Below, piece after piece: positions 17,269 to 26,452 of a DNA stretch of 64,000 nucleotides. The position numbers and the translations under genes were made by a program. Each line of letters starts with the position of its first letter. The first letter of the stretch is position 1. Below the pieces are notes generated by a model. It was not told where the DNA came from. It worked only from the letters and a program-made list of their open reading frames with translations, and searched no databases. The DNA comes from Parabacteroides massiliensis (GTDB taxonomy: Bacteria > Bacteroidota > Bacteroidia > Bacteroidales > Tannerellaceae): positions 1,201,198 to 1,265,197 of the forward strand of contig NZ_LT700191.1 in assembly GCF_900155425.1 (NCBI RefSeq), read 5' to 3'.

Positions 17269-19008
17269 TTACCAACCCGGATTCTGCGTCAACGCATCAT
17301 TCCGTTCTCTTTCCACACCGGGTATAGGCCAAAGCATATCACGTTCGGTAAACAGATGGGTATAGATCGGCTCGCCATAGATATTGACAGCATCAACATT
17401 GTCAAGCGTTTTACTGGCAATCTCATATCCCCAACGGCGCAAGTCGCTGAAACGAAGTCCTTCCCCAGCAAACTCAACGGCACGTTCCTTACGTATCCGT
17501 TCAGCCATCTGTTCCTTATTGCTGACAACCATCCATTCTGGACCGGAGTTCAAACCCGGCATATCGACACGGGCACGAACTTTGTTGAATTCGGTCACGG
17601 CCTTGTCTAACTGCCCTGCTTCATTATAGGCCTCGGAAAGCATCAAGAGAACGTCGGCAAAGCGAATCAAGGGGAAAGCAAACGGAGTATGCAGACGGTT
17701 GCTGATCGCACCGCCCTGGTCTCCTTCGGTCACGAACTTCCGATAGAGATAAGAGACCCAACCTGCATTGTTCTGGAGCGTGCCGCCATTGGCATTTCCC
17801 GACAGATTGTGGTCCAAAGCGAAGATCAAATCCACATTGGTTGTTCGGCCAATATTCCCCATATAATGTGAATAAGGAACGATCACGGTGGCCATCAGGC
17901 GTGGATCGCGACAGGTATAAGCACTCAGTATCTTGGCTGTATCCGCCTCACGAAGCCCTACTATAGTTCCAGACCCATCCATCTCGACACTGAGGAGTTC
18001 CTTGCGCTGTTCGGGTGTCATAGCATTATAACCGGGGAAAATCTCATCCCAGTTGAAGGGGCGACCATCTTTGAACTCATACATATCCACCAATTGTGTG
18101 GAGGGGACTGTATTGTTCCAGCAGCTTCCGTAAGCGCCACGACATCCCATCAAGGCCTGTGTCTGCATACCATATTCGGTGCCGACACCACTTTTGTTCT
18201 GGATCGAAAAGACCGTTTCCGAGCTTTTAGCTCCGTTATAGAGTTTGAAAACACGGGCGTAATCATTATCGAGGGCATAGCCATAGTTATTGGATTTATT
18301 ATAGACAATTTCCTCAAAATCGTTAATGGCAGCTTGCCATTCCCTGTCATAAAGGTGTACTTTTCCACGAAGAGCGTAAGCAGCACCTTTGGTTGCACGC
18401 CCATATTCGCTGGCAGCATGTTCGACTGGAAGATATTTGATCGCTTCGTCCAAATCTTCCAAAATATGGGCACGTACCTCTTCGAGATTGCTTCTCGGTT
18501 GCTTCAGGTTCATAAACTCCTCGTTGACATTTGTCGATTCGTCATAGTAGGGAACCCCACCGAAAAGGTCTGTCAAGGAAAAGTAAAACATCGCACGCAG
18601 GAATTTGGCTTCCGCCACGTACTCTTCGATCTGTTCGTCCGTAATGATACCATGCATGCCCTTTACCGAACGTATAAAAGTATTGACACGATGTATGCCG
18701 TCATAGAAGGTCTGCCAATGATTTTGTATCGTTCCGTCACGGTCTGTATAGGTCGACAGGAACATCATATAATAGTTATACCCGTAAGCGATATCTCCCA
18801 AATGGTCGAAGCAGAACTGGTAACCGTATGCCTCGTTCAGGCGCAGCATACCATAGATTCCCATCAAGCCTTGATGAGCATGATCGCTGGTTTTGTAGAA
18901 TGTTCCTTCGTTGACTTTATCTCCCGGATAAGTCTCCAAATCATAGCAAGCGGTGAATGTCATGGCAGCAAAAAGCATTGTCGCCAAATAGATTATGATC
19001 TTTTTCAT
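17269..19008 (-). CDS. SusD/RagB family glycan-binding lipoprotein
   Basis: Surface lipoprotein that captures oligosaccharide together with SusC. The N terminus MKKIIIYLATMLFAAMTFTAC has the lipobox cysteine at position 21. The N-terminal TPR-like part contains AEAKFLRAMFYFSLTDLFGGVPY, the classic SusD signature. The C-terminal region contains FPLIRFADVLLMLSEAYNEAG and RIRKERAVEFAGEGLRFSDLRRWG, also diagnostic. The length of 579 aa is typical. It starts 12 bases after the susC stop and is translationally close to it. Confidence 0.96.
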   Translation of the reverse strand: MKKIIIYLATMLFAAMTFTACYDLETYPGDKVNEGTFYKTSDHAHQGLMGIYGMLRLNEAYGYQFCFDHLGDIAYGYNYYMMFLSTYTDRDGTIQNHWQTFYDGIHRVNTFIRSVKGMHGIITDEQIEEYVAEAKFLRAMFYFSLTDLFGGVPYYDESTNVNEEFMNLKQPRSNLEEVRAHILEDLDEAIKYLPVEHAASEYGRATKGAAYALRGKVHLYDREWQAAINDFEEIVYNKSNNYGYALDNDYARVFKLYNGAKSSETVFSIQNKSGVGTEYGMQTQALMGCRGAYGSCWNNTVPSTQLVDMYEFKDGRPFNWDEIFPGYNAMTPEQRKELLSVEMDGSGTIVGLREADTAKILSAYTCRDPRLMATVIVPYSHYMGNIGRTTNVDLIFALDHNLSGNANGGTLQNNAGWVSYLYRKFVTEGDQGGAISNRLHTPFAFPLIRFADVLLMLSEAYNEAGQLDKAVTEFNKVRARVDMPGLNSGPEWMVVSNKEQMAERIRKERAVEFAGEGLRFSDLRRWGYEIASKTLDNVDAVNIYGEPIYTHLFTERDMLWPIPGVERERNDALTQNPGW

Positions 19009-19020
19009 GTCTTCAACTAA

Positions 19021-22000
19021 TTAAAATGTAAGGTTTAAACCAAATGTTGTTAATCGCATAGTCGGATATTTCGTGCCCGACACCTCAGGGTCCAATCCCT
19101 TATATCCCGTAAAAGTCAAAGCATTGTCGATGCTGACATATAAACGGAAGTTATCGATCAGGAGTTTTTGCGAGAGATGTTTCGGAACTGTATATCCCAA
19201 CTGGACGTTTTTCACTCTCAGGTAAGATTTGTCCTGTACCCAGAAGTCGCTTGCCACTCGGTTCCGTCCGTCGGTATAGTTTAAGAGGCGCGGATAAGTG
19301 GCATCCGTACGGCCCGGATACCAACGTCCGTCTGCAATGGTCTTGTTGATCTGGTTACCCCGGCGTACTTGAGGCCAATAACTGGCGCCATCCAACCCAT
19401 TCCAATAGGTTTTCAATCCGGTTGCACCTTGCAAGATACAACTGAAATCCCAGCCTTTCCAGTTGGCACCGAAATTGAATCCGAAATTGAATGTCGGGTT
19501 AGTTCCATTACCGACTTTGATCTTGTCATTGTCAGTGATACATCCATCCCCGTCAATATCTTTATATAAGAAATCGCCATATTCCGGCTTTTTATATTGT
19601 TTGAAAGCGTCCGGATTATTCGCTTCCATCGCTTCCACTATCGCCATGTCTTCTTCCGTTTGGACGATCCGGTCGACTGAAAGTACATACTGGATATTGA
19701 TCGGTTCACCTTCCAAAATCATATTGGTCCCGTTCAGAGACATTTCATCGCCTTTAAACTTCGTCACTTTATTTTTAACGTATGAGAAATTTCCTCCAAC
19801 AAAGTAGTTGACAGAACCGACTTTATCGTTCCAGTTCAAGCTTAATTCGACACCTCGATTACGGACTTCAGCCGCGTTGGATTTAGGAACGGTAGCATTA
19901 CCATGTACCAATGGTGCCGGTAGTTCGATCAAGATACCTTTGGTCTTTTTGACAAAAGCATCGATAGTCCCGCTCAATTTAGAAAACAGAGCGAAGTCTA
20001 CACCGAAGTTAGTGACATAGGATGTTTCCCAAGTTAATGCCGCATTCGAAAGAGCACGTTGCGCCATACCGATCTGCAAAGTGTTGTTCAAAACATAGTT
20101 AGATGACTGGTAATACAACTGATAGTCATAGTTACCAACGGCATTATTCCCCAACGAACCATACGAAGCACGGAGTTTCAATTGGTTAAGCCATGAGATA
20201 TCTTTCATGAAAGCCTCTTGTTCCATACGCCAACCTAACGAGAAAGAAGGGAAGTAACCCCAACGGTATTTCTTGGCAAAACGGGAAGAGGCGTCGGCAC
20301 GAAGATTGGCTTCCAACAAATATTTTTCATCCCAGTTTAAATTGACACGCCCGAAGAATGAACGCATGGCCCAATTGGAGTAAGTTCCTGTAGCCGTTGC
20401 ATTGGCAGTAGCAGCATTCAATTCTGTCAATTCCGAAGAGGTCAACTTCTCTTTAGAAGCTTCAAACCAGTTGTTACGATAGGCCTCCTGGCTGGCTCCG
20501 ACTGTCGCTTGGATATTCAACCGGTCAACATTGGCCTCATACTTAACCAATCCGTCCATATTGTTACGAACGGTCTTATTATTGCGGTTGATAACTTTCG
20601 ACACTCCGGTTCCGGCAATTTGCAACGTATTGTCATACAGATTCCACAAATCATGAAAAACCGGCTGCTGATACAGGAACTGATCAGAAAAAGAGTACGT
20701 ATAAGATCCTTCGATCGTCAAGCCTTTTAACGGCCTCAGTTGGGCATAAAAACGAGAAACAATATTGTTGGTCGTACGGTTCCCTTTGACATCGTTCAAC
20801 ATCTTCAGGACATTGTTGGAACTACTCTGCGGATCGTCTTCCGGATTGTTTACACCTCCATATCGGCCATCCGGTGCCTGATAGCAAATTCCCGGCGTAG
20901 TAGCTTGCATATAGGTGTAGAAATTGTTATTCGATTCGGTTTTCAACAATCCTAATTCCTCTTTTCCACGCGTTCCGTAAGCATTGACACCTATAGTAAA
21001 CCAATCTTTAACTTCCGCGTCTAAATTGACACGGGCACTATAACGTTCGTACCCGGAATTTTCCATAACACCGGGGTTATCCATGTAATTACCGGAAATA
21101 TAATAATGAATCTTGTCAGATCCTCCATTGATATTGATCGTATGGTTTTGCATCCACCCAGTCTGGAATAGAGCATCCTGCCAGTCTGAGTTCGGATATC
21201 TGACAGGATCGCTGTCTCCTGCCGCCCGCCACTCGTCGATCTTTTCTTGACTGAAGATAGTGGGAAGGTTGCTATTGAGCTGCCCTTCGTTATACAATTC
21301 CATATAATCGGCATAATTGGAGACCAAGTCGATTCGGTGAGCCACTTTCTGCATTGTGACATAACCGTTATATGATATTTTTGCCTCGCCTGATTTTCCC
21401 TTGCGGGTAGTGATCAGAATAACACCGTTTGCTGCACGAGAGCCATAGATAGCAGACGATGCAGCATCTTTCAATACCGAAATGCTTTCTACGTCTTGCG
21501 GGTTGATATTGTTCATGCTGGCTTCCACTCCATCAATGATTACCAAAGGGTTGGAATCATTTAACGTACCCTGTCCACGTACACGGATCGTAGCCCCGTC
21601 GTTACCGGGACGTCCGCCATTACCGGCTGTTACGGAAACACCGGGAGCCATACCGGCAAGTCCGGCTGAGAGCGATGTGATCGGACGGCTGTCGACCATC
21701 TTGCTCATATCGACAGAAGCGACCGCACCGGTCATATTCACCTTCTTCTGTGTACCATATCCCACAACCACCACTTCATCCAAAGCCTGCGAATCTTCTT
21801 TCAGCAGAACAGTTAAAGAATTCTTTCCGTCTACCGGAATTGTCTGGTCTATATAACCGATATAAGAAACAACCAGTACTGCATTCGGAGATACCTGCAA
21901 AGAAAAATGTCCTTCCATATCTGTAACTGTCCCGTTCGTGGTCCCTTTTTCCACAACGTTGGCACCGACTACCGGACCAAGCACATCTTTTACTGTTCCC

Positions 22001-22167
22001 GTAATCACCACTTTCTTTTGTTGTGATAATGCTACAGCATGTTTTTCCGCCACTTCCTCCCCGACACCGACCGGATTGGCTTGGGTAACTCCCGTCGACA
22101 AGAATAGTGTGGCTATTCCTGCAAACATCGTTTTCCTATAGAAAGGAATGTTTAAATCATTCATCAT
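19021..22167 (-). CDS. SusC/RagA family TonB-linked outer-membrane transporter
   Basis: TonB-dependent importer of glycan fragments, 1048 aa. The signal peptide ends near GVTQA. A CarboxypepD_reg-like domain (VVITGTVKDVLGPVVGANVV ...) covers about 50-130. The region DEVVVVGYGTQKKVNMTGAV carries the SusC signature at the start of the plug domain, and ADGAASSAIYGSRAANGVI-like plug sequence follows (here VLKDAASSAIYGSRAANGV). The beta-barrel ends in a terminal aromatic (GLNLTF). It heads the PUL transcript and is transcribed behind the HTCS gene from its own promoter. Confidence 0.97.
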   Translation of the reverse strand: MMNDLNIPFYRKTMFAGIATLFLSTGVTQANPVGVGEEVAEKHAVALSQQKKVVITGTVKDVLGPVVGANVVEKGTTNGTVTDMEGHFSLQVSPNAVLVVSYIGYIDQTIPVDGKNSLTVLLKEDSQALDEVVVVGYGTQKKVNMTGAVASVDMSKMVDSRPITSLSAGLAGMAPGVSVTAGNGGRPGNDGATIRVRGQGTLNDSNPLVIIDGVEASMNNINPQDVESISVLKDAASSAIYGSRAANGVILITTRKGKSGEAKISYNGYVTMQKVAHRIDLVSNYADYMELYNEGQLNSNLPTIFSQEKIDEWRAAGDSDPVRYPNSDWQDALFQTGWMQNHTININGGSDKIHYYISGNYMDNPGVMENSGYERYSARVNLDAEVKDWFTIGVNAYGTRGKEELGLLKTESNNNFYTYMQATTPGICYQAPDGRYGGVNNPEDDPQSSSNNVLKMLNDVKGNRTTNNIVSRFYAQLRPLKGLTIEGSYTYSFSDQFLYQQPVFHDLWNLYDNTLQIAGTGVSKVINRNNKTVRNNMDGLVKYEANVDRLNIQATVGASQEAYRNNWFEASKEKLTSSELTELNAATANATATGTYSNWAMRSFFGRVNLNWDEKYLLEANLRADASSRFAKKYRWGYFPSFSLGWRMEQEAFMKDISWLNQLKLRASYGSLGNNAVGNYDYQLYYQSSNYVLNNTLQIGMAQRALSNAALTWETSYVTNFGVDFALFSKLSGTIDAFVKKTKGILIELPAPLVHGNATVPKSNAAEVRNRGVELSLNWNDKVGSVNYFVGGNFSYVKNKVTKFKGDEMSLNGTNMILEGEPINIQYVLSVDRIVQTEEDMAIVEAMEANNPDAFKQYKKPEYGDFLYKDIDGDGCITDNDKIKVGNGTNPTFNFGFNFGANWKGWDFSCILQGATGLKTYWNGLDGASYWPQVRRGNQINKTIADGRWYPGRTDATYPRLLNYTDGRNRVASDFWVQDKSYLRVKNVQLGYTVPKHLSQKLLIDNFRLYVSIDNALTFTGYKGLDPEVSGTKYPTMRLTTFGLNLTF

Positions 22168-22211
22168 TAATAGGTAGATTTAGATTAATAAATTTTGATA
22201 AACTCTGGTGG

Positions 22212-22219
22212 CAAATGTA
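22212..22219 (-). promoter_or_regulatory. susC promoter, -7 element TACATTTG
   Basis: Minus-strand TACATTTG match to TAnnTTTG, 45 bases upstream of the susC start codon. Confidence 0.65.
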
Positions 22220-22232
22220 GGCGGGTGTAAAA

Positions 22233-22259
22233 AAACGGACCTATACAAAGCGTCCGTTT
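22233..22259. promoter_or_regulatory. Candidate HTCS operator: AAACGGAC N11 GTCCGTTT
   Basis: A perfect 8-bp inverted repeat centred 31 bases upstream of the susC -7 element, over the expected -33 area. The site is placed correctly for activation by an AraC-type response regulator dimer. The link to the adjacent HTCS is an inference from position. Confidence 0.5.
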
Positions 22260-22276
22260 CTTATATACACACAGTC

Positions 22277-22299
22277 CAAATAGAAGATTTAACTATTTG
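22277..22299. repeat. Inverted repeat CAAATAG N9 CTATTTG
   Basis: A perfect 7-bp inverted repeat between the HTCS stop and the susC operator candidate. It could be a second regulatory site or a weak terminator of the HTCS gene; no T run follows on the minus strand. Confidence 0.4.
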
Positions 22300-22330
22300 A
22301 ATATAACCGACTAATAATTCTATGTAGCTC

Positions 22331-25300
22331 TTACTGTTCTTTTTTCCTGAATCGGGCAGGCGATACTCCGAATTTCGCTTTAAAGCATCGACTGAAATAT
22401 ACGGTTGAGGCAAATCCTAACCGGTCCGATATTTCATTCACCAGTAGATCCGGCTGTTCCTGCAACAGGGTAGCCGCACGATTGATACGCTGGTTTTGTA
22501 TAAATTCACTGGGAGTCATTCCGGTCAGGTTCTTGATTTTTGTAAAGAACGAACTACGCCCCATATTCAATTCGCGGGCAAGAGCATTGACATCAAAATC
22601 CGGTTCTCCCATCCGCTGATCGACTATTTCTGTAATCCGGTTCAAAAGCTGTTGGTCTAATGAAGTCGTAGCCAGCAACTGCACATCAAAGTCAACTTGT
22701 TTTGTCAATCGGGATTTTAACAACAAACGGTTACGAATCAGATTATTACAGCGCATCAACAATACTTTTGCATGAAAAGGCTTGCTGATATAATCATCCG
22801 CTCCTTGTTGAAGTCCTTCTATATTATATTCTACAGAATCAAGAGCCGTCAGTAAAACGACCGGAATATGGCATAATTCGATATTATTCTTGATTTTCAT
22901 ACACATCTCCATACCACTCATCAAGGGCATCATGACATCACTGACAACCAGATCGGGATTTTCCTCTTTCGCTTTTTGCAATCCTTCTTCCCCATTCCTG
23001 GCTAATATAACCTGATAGAAAGGGGCAAAAAGCGTATTTAATATCTGTAGCAGCTCTTCATTGTCCTCGACAATCAGAACTTTATAGGAACCTGCTTTCA
23101 AACCGGGAAAGGCTTTATCCATTTCTTCATATTCTTCGGAGGAAACAGAATTCGGCAAAGATCCTCCTTTGATCATTGGTTCGTCCGGGCTTTCCAGAAG
23201 AATAGCATTTTTATCATTTTCAAAATGGCCCTTTCCTTTCAACAACGTGACTGTAAATATCGTTCCATAACCGACCTGGCTTTGTACCACGATATCTCCA
23301 TGATGAAGAAGAACGATGCTCTTGCTTAAAGCCAGTCCGAGCCCGGTACCCGGGTTGGCTCCCGCGACCTGTTTCCCGTTTTCGGCCTGATAAAAGCGGT
23401 CAAAGATATGCGATACGTCATCAGCCGAAAGCCCGATACCCGTATCGATTACTTTTATATGGACCTCATTCTCATCCGAAGATACATGCAATTCTACCGT
23501 ACCTCCCGGTTTCGTATATTTAAAAGCATTTGACAAAAGATTGTAAAACACTTTCTGCAACTGATTGGAATCAAACCATAACAATAGATTTTCCTCTGCA
23601 TTTTGAAAATTAAAAGTAATGGATTGCTGAGCCGCCAACTCACAATAGGAAAGATAAATATCTTTCAAAAATGGAATCAGGTTCTGTTCGCAAACATGCA
23701 ACGAAACATAGTTTTGCTCCAACTTCCTGAATTCCAATAATTCGGAAATCATATTTCGCATTCGGTTTGCATTCTTGCTGATCTTAATAATTCGGTTATA
23801 AAGGGTCGGAGGAAGGGAAGAACTCTGAAAAAGCATATCTATCTGACTGATAATAAGCGTCAGAGGTGTCCTAAACTCATGGCTGATATTGGTAAAGAAA
23901 CGTAGTTTCGCTTGGTTCAACTCTTCGTTGCGCTTTTTCTCTTCCCGCTCCTTTTCAAGGGACAATGCCAATTTGCGCCGTGCTTTCAGAATCCGTACAG
24001 TCAGATAAGTGATCGTAAAAATAGTCAGCGCATACAGTGTCCATGCCCAACCCGTTTTATACCAGGGTTGGGTGATCTGGATATCCAAAGATATTTCACG
24101 ACGGTTCATCAAGTATTGGGACAAATTCTTTTCACGGACCAGTAATGTATATTTACCAGGATCCAGATTGGTATAATAAATAGTGGAAGAAGAGGAGGAA
24201 ACCCAATCATCGTCAAAACCGACCAATCGATATTGATATTCATTATTCTTTTGAATATCGATATAATTGGTTGTGGCAAAATTTATTATCAGATTGTTTT
24301 GCTTGTAGTTCAACCGGATAGACTTGCAAAAAGGAAAAGCTTCTTCTAAGATACCTCCTGAAACGGCTCCCGGATAGATTCTTTTATTATGTATATATAA
24401 CTCTGAAAAATATAGGGAATAATTTTTTTCTGTTTTATCCAAGTCCTCCCGGTAAAAAGAAGTCAGTCCGTCATTTCCTCCGACAAAAAGTTCATTATTT
24501 CGGCACACCAGAATGCCGCAGCCGTCTGCAATGGATGTGATCGGCAGATTCGTACCCAATGTCGCAAATCGGGTACTCCCGTTGGAAGGATTCAGGAAGG
24601 TGACTCCTTTATCGCAGGTCACCAATAACTCATCCGAATTGGTCTCCGCGACATTATAACAATAATTACTCAATAGATGCCCACTCTCTTGGGAGTAATG
24701 GATAAAAGAATCCGCCTGTTTATCATACCGATACAGTCCGCCTCCCAAAACCACGAAATAGATATCTCCGTTACGGGTAGTCATGATCCGTTTAGGCTCG
24801 AACTGGATCCCATAGAAAGGTAAAGCATAATGTTTCTGATTATCCGGATGGGCCAACTCTATTCTGTATAAAGAAGTTCCAATCAAAATCCATATGTTTT
24901 CTTCTTTATCGATCGTAAAACTCTGCGCGTTTCTACATAGCCATTGGAATCGGTCCGTATCAAGGTCCATGACAAAGGTTCCGTTCATCGCGCTTACATA
25001 CAGCTTATCGTTATGAATCATCGTATGGAAAATGATACCATCCGGCTTTATATCTCCTTCTCTGTAATCATTCAGGTAGTTATGAAAAATACCGGTTTTT
25101 ATATCGTAGCGACTAAGTCCTCCGCGATGCGTGCCGATATACAGGCGATTCCTTTTCTCGTCATATGCGATGCATTTCAAGTTATTCTGCAATACGGAAT
25201 TGGGATGACCGGCAGTGAAATATTTAAAGGTGCGTGTCTTACGATCCATGAAGTTCAATCCACCCCCTTCGGTACAAATCCAAATGTTCCCATCTCTGTC

Positions 25301-26332
25301 TTCCGCCAGATTCCCGACGAACGAATAGTTCAGGCATTCCTTTCGTAAAGGGTTATTCGTATAATGGGCGAATATTTCTCTTTCCGCATTAAAATAGTTC
25401 ACACCTCCATAATAAGTGCCGACCCATATCGTTTCTTGTGCATCTATATAAACAGAAAAAACAGAAGAGTGCGACAAGCTTCCCGGCAAAAGATCTTGTT
25501 GATATACCGTAAACCGATCCGTATAGGGGTTATATTTATGTAGTCCCATAAAAGTACCGAACCAGATATTTCCAAACCGGTCTTCAGCAAAACTCCGTAT
25601 TTGATTGTTTTCTATATGGAAAGGTACTGGATTACTCTCTGAATACCAGATGATCCTCTCGTCTTGTGTGATTCTATACAAGCCACCGGTACGGCAACCT
25701 GCCCATATCTCGCCCGTCGAACTTTCAAATAAGCGGTAGAATTCAGGTCCATCGATCAGGCAACGAACTTTTTTATCTTCCTCAATCACATACAGGCCTT
25801 CATAAGTCCCGACCCAAATCTTTTTCTTCGAAATCAACAGACTGGATATACCGGGAGTGTTTGTTTTTACATAAAGTTGCAGGCTATCTCCTTTTTCATC
25901 ATACCGGCAAATCCTATCGTCATACCCTGTCCATATATCACCATTCGCCGAAGTAACAGCTTTCGCCTTACAACCGCCGACGACACAAAATTTCTCCTCC
26001 CGTATGTCATACCTAACCAACGAATCGCAAGTCCTAAAGAAAATATCCCCGTGTCTGTTTCCGGCAAGATGATCACATTCATGCCCAAGCAATACATTTA
26101 TAGAACTTTCCGGATCCAGGTTTTCCCAGCCTTTATACACACGCATCCGTTCTCCGTCATAGACACTGACACCTTCGCGTGTACCGAACCACATACGTCC
26201 CAAGCGGTCTTGATAAATCGACATAACAGAAACCTGCGACAAACCGTCACTCATGCCAAGATGTTTAAAATAAACCGGGTAGACCACTTGGTGTATGAAT
26301 ATAAAACACAACAACAGCAGCTGCTTTTTCAT
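22331..26332 (-). CDS. Hybrid two-component system regulator (HTCS)
   Basis: One-protein sensor/regulator of 1333 aa that typically controls an adjacent PUL. Domains in order: signal peptide (1-22); periplasmic beta-propeller sensor repeats (DRLGRMWFGTREGVSVYD, EIWAGCRTGGLYRI, NIWICTEGGGLNFMD); a Y_Y_Y domain about 680-750; one transmembrane helix about 770-790; HisKA with FFTNISHEFRTPL (phospho-His about 817); HATPase with NLLSNAFKYTKPGG and DTGIGLS; a receiver domain VLIVEDNEELL with phospho-Asp in VVSDVMMPLMSGM (about 1132); and a C-terminal AraC-type HTH. It sits directly upstream of susC in the same direction. Confidence 0.96.
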   Translation of the reverse strand: MKKQLLLLCFIFIHQVVYPVYFKHLGMSDGLSQVSVMSIYQDRLGRMWFGTREGVSVYDGERMRVYKGWENLDPESSINVLLGHECDHLAGNRHGDIFFRTCDSLVRYDIREEKFCVVGGCKAKAVTSANGDIWTGYDDRICRYDEKGDSLQLYVKTNTPGISSLLISKKKIWVGTYEGLYVIEEDKKVRCLIDGPEFYRLFESSTGEIWAGCRTGGLYRITQDERIIWYSESNPVPFHIENNQIRSFAEDRFGNIWFGTFMGLHKYNPYTDRFTVYQQDLLPGSLSHSSVFSVYIDAQETIWVGTYYGGVNYFNAEREIFAHYTNNPLRKECLNYSFVGNLAEDRDGNIWICTEGGGLNFMDRKTRTFKYFTAGHPNSVLQNNLKCIAYDEKRNRLYIGTHRGGLSRYDIKTGIFHNYLNDYREGDIKPDGIIFHTMIHNDKLYVSAMNGTFVMDLDTDRFQWLCRNAQSFTIDKEENIWILIGTSLYRIELAHPDNQKHYALPFYGIQFEPKRIMTTRNGDIYFVVLGGGLYRYDKQADSFIHYSQESGHLLSNYCYNVAETNSDELLVTCDKGVTFLNPSNGSTRFATLGTNLPITSIADGCGILVCRNNELFVGGNDGLTSFYREDLDKTEKNYSLYFSELYIHNKRIYPGAVSGGILEEAFPFCKSIRLNYKQNNLIINFATTNYIDIQKNNEYQYRLVGFDDDWVSSSSSTIYYTNLDPGKYTLLVREKNLSQYLMNRREISLDIQITQPWYKTGWAWTLYALTIFTITYLTVRILKARRKLALSLEKEREEKKRNEELNQAKLRFFTNISHEFRTPLTLIISQIDMLFQSSSLPPTLYNRIIKISKNANRMRNMISELLEFRKLEQNYVSLHVCEQNLIPFLKDIYLSYCELAAQQSITFNFQNAEENLLLWFDSNQLQKVFYNLLSNAFKYTKPGGTVELHVSSDENEVHIKVIDTGIGLSADDVSHIFDRFYQAENGKQVAGANPGTGLGLALSKSIVLLHHGDIVVQSQVGYGTIFTVTLLKGKGHFENDKNAILLESPDEPMIKGGSLPNSVSSEEYEEMDKAFPGLKAGSYKVLIVEDNEELLQILNTLFAPFYQVILARNGEEGLQKAKEENPDLVVSDVMMPLMSGMEMCMKIKNNIELCHIPVVLLTALDSVEYNIEGLQQGADDYISKPFHAKVLLMRCNNLIRNRLLLKSRLTKQVDFDVQLLATTSLDQQLLNRITEIVDQRMGEPDFDVNALARELNMGRSSFFTKIKNLTGMTPSEFIQNQRINRAATLLQEQPDLLVNEISDRLGFASTVYFSRCFKAKFGVSPARFRKKEQ

Positions 26333-26387
26333 ATCTTATGCCAACAAACTGATAAAACTGATAAAATAGTATTCTCGTTCCTCAACA

Positions 26388-26395
26388 CAAAGATA
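26388..26395 (-). promoter_or_regulatory. HTCS promoter, TATCTTTG
   Basis: Minus-strand TATCTTTG, 56 bases upstream of the HTCS ATG. No clear -33 box. Confidence 0.6.
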
Positions 26396-26452
26396 ACGAT
26401 ATTTACATGATATCATATTCGGGTAAGCAAAATACTCTCTTTGCCGCTCTTC

